This document shows, one piece after another, positions 1-7,011 of a DNA stretch of 18,658 nt. Every line of letters starts with the position of its first letter. Within the stretch, counting starts at the first letter, position 1. The DNA comes from an uncultured Lentisphaeria bacterium (GTDB lineage Bacteria > Verrucomicrobiota > Lentisphaeria > Victivallales > Victivallaceae), in the NCBI GenBank assembly GCA_937888615.1, contig CALABZ010000340.1, positions 1-18,658 of the forward strand, in the 5' to 3' direction. The notes beneath the pieces were generated by a model. That model was not told where the DNA came from. It worked only from the letters and a program-made list of their open reading frames with translations, and did not search any database. The position numbers and the translations under genes were made by a program.

Positions 1-2
1 CA

Positions 3-275
3 ATTATTCAAGCATTAAATAAAAGGGTTAATGAAATCAATATTTCTGTAAAAATACGTAGCCGGTACAGGAAATATGCGTGGCAGTCTCAATTTTCAGG
101 GCGGCGAATCCGGCGTCAGAGTAGGCCGGACAGACGCTCCCGGCGAAACCGCCATCCCCGTGGAGGAGGACAGAGCGCCAGCATCGCCGTTGCCGTCAGC
201 ATAGATTATCGCCCGTTCTATCAAAAATTGCTGGAAAAATCATCGCAGAAGAAGACTCCTGATTCAGTAAAATGA
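3..275 (+). CDS. 3' end of an unidentified reading frame (partial at left edge)
   Basis: A reading frame is open from the left edge (codons start at base 3) to a TGA at 273-275, giving about 90 residues. The start (IIQALNKRVNEINISVKIR) and the end (AVSIDYRPFYQKLLEK) read like ordinary protein. The middle third is strikingly Arg-rich (RRIRRQ, RRSRRNRHPRGGG), which is what a wrong frame of GC-rich DNA often looks like. A frameshift or decayed gene is therefore possible. A second frame in the same stretch starts with ATG at 76 and stops after about 42 codons. I do not recognise a family. The frame converges on the minus-strand operon and ends 40 bases before that operon's terminator. Confidence 0.3.
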   Translation: MIQALNKRVNEINISVKIRSRYRKYAWQSQFSGRRIRRQSRPDRRSRRNRHPRGGGQSASIAVAVSIDYRPFYQKLLEKSSQKKTPDSVK

Positions 276-314
276 ATGGATGAGCGATGAGGCATCGAGA
301 GATAAAACCATCAT

Positions 315-357
315 AAAAAACCGGGGGATGCGACCAACTTGGCCGCATCCCCCGGTT
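315..357 (-). terminator. Strong Rho-independent terminator of the aminotransferase-SDR operon
   Basis: Bases 319-332 and 344-357 form a perfect 14-bp stem (AACCGGGGGATGCG paired with its complement) around an 11-base loop that can close further by CCA/TGG pairing. Read on the minus strand, the stem is followed by a run of six T (complement of the A-run at 315-320), the classic intrinsic terminator layout. It lies 35 bases past the SDR stop codon. On the plus strand no T-run follows the stem, so it should act mainly on minus-strand transcripts. Confidence 0.93.
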
Positions 358-391
358 ACGAGGAGGAAATACCTCGAATCTCGCGGGGTAC

Positions 392-1165
392 TTATTTGCA
401 GAAAGTTCTGCCGCCGTCCACGTAAAGGGATTGCGCGGTAATGTAGGAAGCCAGGTCCGATAACAAAAATATCGTCGTTGCCGCTATGTCTTCCGGCTGG
501 CCCAGGCGGCGAAGCGGAACTTCATTGCCCAGTGTCCGGCGTTTTTCGGCATCGGGATGACGCTGTTTCAGTAGATCCGTTTCAATCAACGACGGATGCA
601 CCAGATTACAGCGAATCCCCGAAGGCGCAAACTCTTTGGTAATCGCGCGGTTCAGGCCTTCGAGACCGGCTTTGGCCGAGGCGTAATCCGCCCTGCCGCC
701 GCCACCCGCGACAATCGCCGCCGAACCGATCAGCACAATGGAACCTGAATTTTGTTTTTTCATCAGCGGAATCGCTAATCTTGTTGCCAGAAAAGCCCCA
801 TTGAGGTTTATATCGACAACCCGTCTCCATGAAGTCAGATCAATTGATTCGAAAGGCATGGGACTGGTAAAGCCGGCGCAATAGACGAGACAGTCCAAAC
901 CGCCCCATTCTTTTTCAAGTTCGGCAAAGAATTTTTGCGAACCGGCTTCATCTGTGCAGTCCACAGGACTGCAGAATGTACGCACTCCAAGTTCCGCCAG
1001 CTCGGTTTGCAGCAGCGCATTGCCGTTGCGGTCCGCTTCGGTATCCAGGCTCGTCCAGGCGACATCGCTGCCGCATTCGGCAGCCATATGGACGATTTTC
1101 GCGCCAATTCCCCGGGCTCCGCCAATCACCAATGTCCGGCGTTTTTCGAGAGACAAATTCAGCAT
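392..1165 (-). CDS. SDR-family NAD(P)-dependent oxidoreductase
   Basis: This is a classical short-chain dehydrogenase/reductase of 257 residues, the usual length for the family, and probably cytosolic. The Rossmann nucleotide-binding motif is GGARGIG (15-21). Asn120 and the catalytic Ser148, Tyr161 and Lys165 (YASAK) are in place, followed by the PSG and DGG elements typical of the FabG-like branch. The usual NNAG motif reads YCAG at 95-98, a tolerated variation. The ATG at 1165 follows a good GGAGG ribosome site. The gene lies 32 bases downstream of the aminotransferase on the same strand, so the two are probably co-transcribed and end at the strong hairpin. In sugar loci such enzymes oxidise a sugar, sugar acid or polyol; the substrate here cannot be read from sequence. 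Family confidence is high, substrate unknown. Confidence 0.93.
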   Translation of the reverse strand: MLNLSLEKRRTLVIGGARGIGAKIVHMAAECGSDVAWTSLDTEADRNGNALLQTELAELGVRTFCSPVDCTDEAGSQKFFAELEKEWGGLDCLVYCAGFTSPMPFESIDLTSWRRVVDINLNGAFLATRLAIPLMKKQNSGSIVLIGSAAIVAGGGGRADYASAKAGLEGLNRAITKEFAPSGIRCNLVHPSLIETDLLKQRHPDAEKRRTLGNEVPLRRLGQPEDIAATTIFLLSDLASYITAQSLYVDGGRTFCK

Positions 1166-1197
1166 TAACGCACCTCCATCATTATTCGCAAGCGTTT

Positions 1198-2586
1198 TTA
1201 TACAAGGACGCTTTCATTTTTTTGTTTTACCGAACCACTGCATTTCGCCTTGGATTTGCCCCGGAGCACGTCATGCAATGAAGCCTTGAATTTTTCCAAT
1301 ACTTCGTCGCACTCTTGCTTGTTGATGATCAGCGGAGGTTTGATTTTGAGTACATTTTTGCGCACGCCGCCGGTTCCCAGGATCAAGCCGTTGCGGAATC
1401 CGGCAAGCCGGATCTCTCCCGCCTGTTTCAGCGGGTTTTTGCGTTCCGGATCATCCACCATTTCAACGCCGATATGCATCCCCAACTGACGGACATCCCC
1501 TATTTCCGGATATTCGGCAGCCATTTCGGAGAGTTTTTGACCGAGATAATCACCCATTTCACGGCAATTCCGCAGAACTCCGTTCTCGAATAGTTCCAGT
1601 TGTTTAGACGCGGTAACCATCGAAAGGGTCGGATTGGCGAACGTATGCAATTCTTCTGTATCCCCCTGGAATCCTTCCAGTTTGTCGGAGATAATAATGG
1701 CCGCCAGCGGCAAGCCCGCTCCCAACCCCTTGCCGAGTACAATAATATCCGGCGTTACGCCGAAATAGTTCGCGGCAAAAGTTTCTCCTATCCGGCCGAA
1801 AGTCTGGATTTCATCGTAAATCAGCAATGTTTCGAATTCATCGCACAATTGACGCAGGCCCTGCAGATAGCGGCGGGGCAGGATCAATTGTCCGGCGCTG
1901 GCCTGAATCGGTTCTACAATCACCCCCGCCGGTTTCCCGGAAATCCCGCGTTGGAATATTTCGCGGGTCATCGTCAGACAGTAATCAATATAGGTTTCAG
2001 TGTCTACTCCGAGCGGATTGCGGTAAGTAACCGGATTGGGAATCCGGATAAAAGTCCTGGTAAGCGGCAGGAACCGGCTTCCGCCGAAAAATTTTCCAGC
2101 GGATTTAGTCGATATCCAGGACGCGCCCATCGAACCCAGGGTGGTACCGTGGTAACTGTCGAACAGAGTGACGAATTCCCGTGACGGCTGAACATTTTTG
2201 AAAGCGATTTTCATCGCCGCCTCAATGGCCGGACCGCCGCCGACGGTAAAAGAAACCCTGCTCATCCCCGCAGGAGCCAGCGAGGCGAGTTTATTGGCCA
2301 GGTAGTACCTGACCTTGGTATCAAACCCCTGATGGATATGGGTCATTTTTTCGATATGCTCACGGATTACAGCATTTATGGTGTCATTGGCATAACCGAG
2401 ATAAAGGGCCCAGCTCTGTGAGGTGCAGTCGATATAATCACGTCCGGTGGTATCCCAGACCCGTACTCCTTTGCCGTGATCAAGGACCGGGCCGCCGCGG
2501 GAACCGCCGCCGAGCATTACATTTTGACTATACTCTTTAATTTGTTCATCAGTCAGGGCGTAGATTTTTTTTAATAATGCATCCAT
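1198..2586 (-). CDS. Class III PLP-dependent aminotransferase
   Basis: This 462-residue protein belongs to the class III aminotransferases (fold type I; relatives act on ornithine, 4-aminobutyrate, glutamate-1-semialdehyde and other omega-amino or keto substrates). Visible landmarks are YHG at 145-147 (stacks on PLP), EP at 225-226, the DE pair at 258-259 with Asp258 for the pyridine nitrogen, and Lys286 in LGKGLGAG as the Schiff-base lysine. The phosphate-binding turn is TVGGGPAIEA (114-123) rather than the more usual SGSEAVEA, a small departure. The ATG at 2586 has GAGG eight bases upstream. It is the first gene of a two-gene minus-strand operon with the SDR, and it diverges from the isomerase operon across a shared control region. 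An aminotransferase beside sugar enzymes suggests an amino sugar or a keto-acid by-product, but this is inference. Confidence 0.92.
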   Translation of the reverse strand: MDALLKKIYALTDEQIKEYSQNVMLGGGSRGGPVLDHGKGVRVWDTTGRDYIDCTSQSWALYLGYANDTINAVIREHIEKMTHIHQGFDTKVRYYLANKLASLAPAGMSRVSFTVGGGPAIEAAMKIAFKNVQPSREFVTLFDSYHGTTLGSMGASWISTKSAGKFFGGSRFLPLTRTFIRIPNPVTYRNPLGVDTETYIDYCLTMTREIFQRGISGKPAGVIVEPIQASAGQLILPRRYLQGLRQLCDEFETLLIYDEIQTFGRIGETFAANYFGVTPDIIVLGKGLGAGLPLAAIIISDKLEGFQGDTEELHTFANPTLSMVTASKQLELFENGVLRNCREMGDYLGQKLSEMAAEYPEIGDVRQLGMHIGVEMVDDPERKNPLKQAGEIRLAGFRNGLILGTGGVRKNVLKIKPPLIINKQECDEVLEKFKASLHDVLRGKSKAKCSGSVKQKNESVLV

Positions 2587-2645
2587 GATTAAAACCTCAT
2601 TTTAAAATTTGGATTATTTGTTTGTTTTATTTGCCAGATATAAGA

Positions 2646-2674
2646 ATTATAATACCAGTTTGTGATTGTTTCAA
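2646..2674 (-). promoter_or_regulatory. Sigma-70-type promoter for the aminotransferase operon
   Basis: On the minus strand, TTGAAA (complement of 2669-2674) is separated by exactly 17 bases from a perfect TATAAT (complement of 2646-2651). The expected transcript start is near 2639, about 53 bases before the aminotransferase ATG. The -35 box lies inside one copy of a TGATTxTTTCAAxC motif that recurs elsewhere in the window. Confidence 0.75.
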
Positions 2675-2687
2675 GCGAAAAACTAAG

Positions 2688-2714
2688 TTTTTTTGATTTT
2701 TTTGATTTTTTTGA
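2688..2714. repeat. Three tandem copies of a 9-base unit TTTTTTTGA
   Basis: The unit TTTTTTTGA occurs three times without interruption (2688-2696, 2697-2705, 2706-2714). The 9-base period is close to one helical turn, and phased T-tracts of this kind bend DNA. The array sits between the two divergent promoters and runs into the 26-bp palindromic element, so it may be part of regulatory architecture rather than a neutral microsatellite. Confidence 0.8.
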
Positions 2715-2727
2715 TCATTAAAATCAA
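2702..2727. promoter_or_regulatory. Candidate operator: 26-bp inverted repeat in the divergent control region
   Basis: Outer arms TTGATTTT (2702-2709) and AAAATCAA (2720-2727) are exact complements and flank a central palindrome TGATCA (2712-2717), with two unpaired bases (TT) on each side. In total 22 of 26 positions are symmetric. The element ends seven bases before the plus-strand -35 box and lies 28 bases beyond the minus-strand -35 box. That position suits a regulator controlling both operons; the DeoR protein at 6990-7754 is the obvious local candidate. The AT-richness means chance symmetry is possible. Confidence 0.5.
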
Positions 2728-2734
2728 TTTAAAC

Positions 2735-2762
2735 TTGATTTTTCAATCGTTATGGATATATT
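2735..2762 (+). promoter_or_regulatory. Putative promoter for the isomerase operon
   Basis: TTGATT (2735-2740) and TATATT (2757-2762) are spaced by 16 bases, matching the sigma-70 consensus at four and five of six positions. The transcript would start near 2769, giving a short leader of about 27 bases before the isomerase ATG. The -35 box overlaps a TGATTTTTCAATC motif (2736-2748) that recurs upstream of the esterase gene. Confidence 0.5.
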
Positions 2763-2795
2763 TCAAGTATCGAATTTAAAACAACAGGTGTTATC

Positions 2796-4217
2796 ATGTT
2801 TAAACGGATTTCAAAGCCGCGGGTGATGTATTTGGGTTTGTCTCTGGAATTGTATAAACAAGCAATGCCGGAATATTTAAGTCGTTGGGCTGACGTATTC
2901 GAGCGTTGGAAGCAACAGCTTTCACTACATGCGGAAATCGTTTATTCCCGACCGTGTTATTGCGATGCCGAGTTGACGGAGGCGGCGGAAATGCTCCCCG
3001 GATCGGAAATCGATGCGGTGGTGCTTTCTCCATTGTCTTATACCCCCAGTTTGCTGACGGTTCCGAAGCTGCAAAATTGTGGCGTTCCGCTGATTATCTG
3101 GAGCACTCAGTTTGCGGATCGGATCGCGGAGGATTTCAAACCTGACGACCTGGGGATGAACCACACGGTTCAGGGAACTCAGGATATAACGAATGTTCTA
3201 TTCCGTCGCGGAATTGATTTTGCCATTGTGACCGGGCATTATCTGGATGCCGCCGGCAATGCCAGACTGGCCGACTGTCTGATCGCGGCGCGCACCGCAC
3301 GCCTGGCGCGGCAGCTCTGTACCCTGTCGCTGGGCGGCATGTTTCAGGGAATGGGGGACTTCGAATTCGATCCCGGTCTGGTAAGCCGGAAATGGGGCCC
3401 GAAATTCATTGATGTGGAAATTGACGAATATCTGGCGGTACTTGATTCGGTCGCTGACGGTGAAGCGGAAAGATTGTTCGAGGAGGACTCGGAGCGTTTT
3501 GACATTGTCCCCGGACTGAGCCGTGAAACCCATCTGGATTCGTTACGCCGTTTTCTGGCTTTGCGGAATCTGCTTGATAAATATCATGCCGACGCCTTTA
3601 CGATGAATTTCATTACGTTGATGAACGATTCCCGTTGTGGAGCATTGCCTTTTTTGGGGATCAATCGCCTGATGGGCGATGGCATGGGGTATGCCGGTGA
3701 GGGCGATGCCCTGCGGGCGGCGTTAATGGCTCAACTGCGCCTGTTGGCCGGAAGCGCGAACTTTACCGAAATCTATACGGTCGATTTCAAGCGTAATATT
3801 ATGTTGATGTCGCATATGCAGGAGTGCAATCCGGCTTTTGCCCGGTGTGACCGCAAGATAAAGCTTTGGCATCAGGAATTCTGGGCTCCCGGGGTACCGC
3901 CCTATTGCGGCATGTACTTCACCCTGCAACCCGGAGAAACGACACTGGTCACTATAACGGAAGACGCGCAAAAAGGGTTCCGGTATATTGCTTTTAAGGG
4001 GAATATTCTCGATAACGAACTTTTCCCGAATTACGACCGTCCCTATTGGCTGCTGCAAAGCGAGAACAACGTATCGGAACTGCTTGATCGTTACAGTCTG
4101 GCGGGGGGGACGCATCATCTGATCGCGTTGCCGGGAAATCAGCTTGATCGAATGCGTCGGCTGGCATATTGGCAGAAGTTTGATTTTTTTGATGTCACCG
4201 AAGGGATTCAGGCATGA
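2796..4217 (+). CDS. L-arabinose isomerase-like protein (AraA/FucI superfamily sugar isomerase)
   Basis: This 473-residue protein is slightly shorter than AraA (about 500) but keeps its landmarks. GMNHTVQGTQD (120-130) and VTGHYLD (145-151) resemble the AraA substrate-pocket segments. The four expected metal ligands and catalytic acids are present: Glu302 in GYAGEGD, Glu325, His340 in MSHMQE and His440 in AGGTHH. They correspond in order and spacing to Glu306, Glu333, His350 and His450 of the E. coli enzyme. The fold should be cytosolic, Mn-dependent and aldose-ketose isomerising. The ATG follows AGGTG at seven bases. It is the first gene of the plus-strand operon and overlaps the next gene by ATGA. 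Pairing with a rhamnulokinase-like kinase rather than a ribulokinase suggests a substrate other than L-arabinose, perhaps a 6-deoxy sugar. Superfamily is clear; substrate is inference. Confidence 0.85.
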   Translation: MFKRISKPRVMYLGLSLELYKQAMPEYLSRWADVFERWKQQLSLHAEIVYSRPCYCDAELTEAAEMLPGSEIDAVVLSPLSYTPSLLTVPKLQNCGVPLIIWSTQFADRIAEDFKPDDLGMNHTVQGTQDITNVLFRRGIDFAIVTGHYLDAAGNARLADCLIAARTARLARQLCTLSLGGMFQGMGDFEFDPGLVSRKWGPKFIDVEIDEYLAVLDSVADGEAERLFEEDSERFDIVPGLSRETHLDSLRRFLALRNLLDKYHADAFTMNFITLMNDSRCGALPFLGINRLMGDGMGYAGEGDALRAALMAQLRLLAGSANFTEIYTVDFKRNIMLMSHMQECNPAFARCDRKIKLWHQEFWAPGVPPYCGMYFTLQPGETTLVTITEDAQKGFRYIAFKGNILDNELFPNYDRPYWLLQSENNVSELLDRYSLAGGTHHLIALPGNQLDRMRRLAYWQKFDFFDVTEGIQA

Positions 4218-5662
4218 TCATTTTAAACCCAAGGAATAAAAATATGAACGAATTGAGTAAATGGCGGGAAAATTATCTTGCAATTCGAAATCAGTTACCC
4301 TGGCTGGATGCCTGGCGCCCTCCCGATGCCGTTGCGGTTTTTGCTGACGCGGCGGCATCGAAAATTCCGGCGGCGCGGATTGTGCCGTTGCTTCGGAAAA
4401 CGGATATTGCCGCTGACACGCTTGCATATTACCAGCCCGAAGTAATGAGTTTGAAGGAGGCGGCTAACCTGGCGAACGGCCACTGCCCGTTAATCATCAA
4501 GGCAACCGATGTGAAGCTCAATCAGGTCGATCTGCTCGCGACCGAATACCCTGAACTTGACCTGATTATTGCGTCAGGAAACCAGAAGATTCTCTACTAT
4601 TTTGCGGAACTGACCGTGTTGTTGAAAAAACATCCGCATTTGTTCCTGGCGACGGCCAATTTATGCAATATGCTGGCGCCGGAGCGCTTGGAGCACGAAA
4701 ATCTTTCCGAAAAACTCCTTTACGGTAGTTTTATGCCGTTTTTGGCCGAAGATGTCGCCATGGCGCCGCTCATTATGAGTGATCTGAGCTGGCAGGCCAA
4801 ATGCGCTGTCGCCGGTAATAATCTTCGCCGGATATTGGGCATCAAGCCGCTTCTTCCTGTTGAAATAAAATACCGGAGAGTGAATCCTTTCATTATTGAC
4901 GCACATGGTCATACCTTGAAAACCCCCGCCTTGTACCGGATGCCGGTGCCTGATTGCGAGTACCAATGGCCGCAATGGCGTGAATTTCTTGACGCGGTCG
5001 GCGTTATAAAGATTTATATCACCCCGAGCGAGGCTATTTCCGGGAAAGACGCGGCGAAAGATTTCGCGCTTGAACTGTGTCGCGCCTCGCAAGGCCGGAT
5101 GCGCTTTTTTGAAGTGTTCAATCCGAACACGGTGGAACAGAGTCTGGAGCACCTGGAGGCGTCGTTGCCGTTGCCGGAATGCGTCGGGATCAAAATTCAT
5201 CCGGCGGTACATCAGGTTTACGCTTCGGACCCGCGTTATGCCCGCGCTTTTGCCGCCGCGGAGAAATTCGGGAAACCGATAATGACCCACAGTTGGGAAA
5301 TATCCAGTTACAACCCAACCCAGAAATTTTCCTGCCCCGGATTGTTTGAAGAGCATATCAAAGCCTTTCCCAAAGTCAAATTTGTCCTGGGCCATGCCGG
5401 AGGACGGGTCGGCAGTTTCCCGGAAGTCGTCGAATTATGCGGAAAATATCCAAATGTTTCCGTCGATATTTCCGGGGACTATTTCCATAACGGCATGATC
5501 GGAAATCTGGTTTCCGCGATCGGGGCCGAACGAGTGCTTTTCGCCAGCGATGTCAATTGGATCGACCCGCGCTGCATCGAAGGAATGCTGCTGGGGAGTT
5601 CGTTGCCGGAAGAGGAACTCATGATGATTTTTAGAACGAACGCGGAACGCATTTACGGATAG
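4214..5662 (+). CDS. Amidohydrolase_2-type protein with a degenerate N-terminal amidohydrolase-like half
   Basis: The C-terminal half (about 226-482) is a metal-dependent TIM-barrel amidohydrolase of the amidohydrolase_2/COG3618 type: DAHGH (His231, His233), GIKIHP (Lys327), THSW (His359), GHAGG (His394) and ASD (Asp446). Members hydrolyse sugar lactones or decarboxylate or hydrolyse ring compounds. The N-terminal 210 residues end in LLYGSFMPFL...NNLRRILG, which resembles the family's C-terminal signature (GSDxPF...GNAxRLLG) with Asp replaced by Phe173, so this half looks like a second, inactive domain. The start is ambiguous: ATG 4214 overlaps the isomerase stop and has AAGGG eight bases upstream, while ATG 4244 (residue 11) has AAGGA eight bases upstream. 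Position between isomerase and kinase genes argues for a role on the same sugar or its lactone, which is inference. Confidence 0.85.
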   Translation: MIILNPRNKNMNELSKWRENYLAIRNQLPWLDAWRPPDAVAVFADAAASKIPAARIVPLLRKTDIAADTLAYYQPEVMSLKEAANLANGHCPLIIKATDVKLNQVDLLATEYPELDLIIASGNQKILYYFAELTVLLKKHPHLFLATANLCNMLAPERLEHENLSEKLLYGSFMPFLAEDVAMAPLIMSDLSWQAKCAVAGNNLRRILGIKPLLPVEIKYRRVNPFIIDAHGHTLKTPALYRMPVPDCEYQWPQWREFLDAVGVIKIYITPSEAISGKDAAKDFALELCRASQGRMRFFEVFNPNTVEQSLEHLEASLPLPECVGIKIHPAVHQVYASDPRYARAFAAAEKFGKPIMTHSWEISSYNPTQKFSCPGLFEEHIKAFPKVKFVLGHAGGRVGSFPEVVELCGKYPNVSVDISGDYFHNGMIGNLVSAIGAERVLFASDVNWIDPRCIEGMLLGSSLPEEELMMIFRTNAERIYG

Positions 5663-5673
5663 CAGGTCAAACT

Positions 5674-7011
5674 ATGGGGCGCAATCATATTGCAATCGAT
5701 CTTGGCGCGGGCAGCGGACGGATCATCGTCGGAACGCAGGACGAAAAAGGCATCAGCTTAACCGAGACGGCTCGTTTTATGAATGAATTGGAGTGGCGCG
5801 ACGGGGCAAACTGCTGGAATTACAACAAACTTCTGGAGAACATGATTGCGGGTCTGCAAAGCACTTGCGATAAATTGGGCGAAGCCCCGGAATCAATCAG
5901 TTGTGATTCGTGGGCTCAGGATTTCGGCTTATTGGATGCGGATGGAAAACTTTTCCAGTTTCCCGTGTCCTACCGTGATCCGCGCACCGCCGGAATGTCG
6001 CGGCGTATCGCGAGCATGATTTCCGCGGATGACTTGCGGCGGCGAATCGGCCGAAGCGCCGCAACCGACATTTCCACCTTATCGCAGTTGAAGTTTATGG
6101 CGGAGGGGCAACGCGACCGGCTTGATTGCGCTTCGACCCTGTTGCACATTGCCGACCTGATACATTATGAGCTTTGCGGGAACGCCGTTTCCAACTGGGC
6201 GCTGGCTTCCGCGTCACAGTTAATGAATATTAAAACCGAAACCTGGGATTGCGAACTGCTCGACAAGCTGGATATTCCCACCGGATTTCTCGGCAAAATC
6301 GCTTCCGGCGAAGTCATCGGACAAGTCAACGACGCCCGTTTCCCCAACGCCTTGCAGGGAGTCCCGGTTATTTCCGGGACCGGACATGACACGGCGGCCG
6401 CGTTCCTGGCGGTTGACCCGGGGCCGGATACGTTTGTTCTTTCGCTGGGGACTTGGGCCATGCTGGGAATAAAAATTGATTTGTTTGAACAAATTCCGGA
6501 AGAATCGGTGGTGATGGGGATTGCTCCCGGCGCCTGGGCGGCATTCAGCGGGTTGCCCGGTATGTGGATTCAACAGCATTGTATCCGATGTTGGGAACAG
6601 GCCGGAATTTTTCCCGGTTATGCGGCTTTCGACGCCGCAGTTGAAGTTTCCGCCTGCCGGGGAATGTTCGATCCGACTTCACCGGAACTGTTCAATCCGG
6701 TGAATATGCCTGATGCCATTCGGAACCTCTGTGCCGCCAACGGTTCTGAAATCCCGGTCTCAATCGGGGATTTCGGCAAGGTAATAAGCCGGAGTCTGGC
6801 GCAGTGTTATTATGAGGCCGCCGCGCGTTACAACAGACAAACCTGCAATCTGGTTGTTGTCGGCGGCGGACTGAAAAATAAGCCGTTGCTGAAGGATTTG
6901 CGTGAATTATTTTCCGTCCAGGTTGGCCCCTGCGAAGCTACGACGCTTGGTAATATCAAAACGCAGATCGCCGCGCTTTCCGGAAATCATCACTTGGCCA
7001 GAACGACTTGA
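5674..7011 (+). CDS. FGGY-family carbohydrate kinase, rhamnulokinase-like
   Basis: This 445-residue cytosolic sugar kinase has the FGGY/ASKHA fold. The N-terminal phosphate loop is AIDLGAGSGR (7-16). The block CDSWAQDFGLLDADG (77-91) followed by YRDPRT (100-105) is the rhamnulokinase pattern. GTGHDT (235-240) carries the catalytic base Asp239. SLGTW (257-261) and VVVGGG (394-399) bind ATP, and VGPCEATTLGN near the C-terminus again matches RhaB. It is about 40 residues shorter than E. coli RhaB. It would phosphorylate a ketose, such as L-rhamnulose, at O1. The gene starts 11 bases after the amidohydrolase with a weak AGG site, so coupling is likely. Its last 22 bases overlap the end of the convergent deoR-type gene. 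Kinase family is sure; L-rhamnulose as substrate is probable only. Confidence 0.88.
   Translation: MGRNHIAIDLGAGSGRIIVGTQDEKGISLTETARFMNELEWRDGANCWNYNKLLENMIAGLQSTCDKLGEAPESISCDSWAQDFGLLDADGKLFQFPVSYRDPRTAGMSRRIASMISADDLRRRIGRSAATDISTLSQLKFMAEGQRDRLDCASTLLHIADLIHYELCGNAVSNWALASASQLMNIKTETWDCELLDKLDIPTGFLGKIASGEVIGQVNDARFPNALQGVPVISGTGHDTAAAFLAVDPGPDTFVLSLGTWAMLGIKIDLFEQIPEESVVMGIAPGAWAAFSGLPGMWIQQHCIRCWEQAGIFPGYAAFDAAVEVSACRGMFDPTSPELFNPVNMPDAIRNLCAANGSEIPVSIGDFGKVISRSLAQCYYEAAARYNRQTCNLVVVGGGLKNKPLLKDLRELFSVQVGPCEATTLGNIKTQIAALSGNHHLARTT

Noticed and set aside
1600..2184. Long antisense open frame (194 codons) within the aminotransferase gene
   Set aside because: It is a shadow of a well-supported PLP enzyme, with no motifs of its own.
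4661..5395. Long antisense open frame (244 codons) within the amidohydrolase gene
   Set aside because: It lies entirely opposite a gene with clear catalytic motifs and is rich in residues typical of antisense shadows. The length is explained by codon bias of the real gene.
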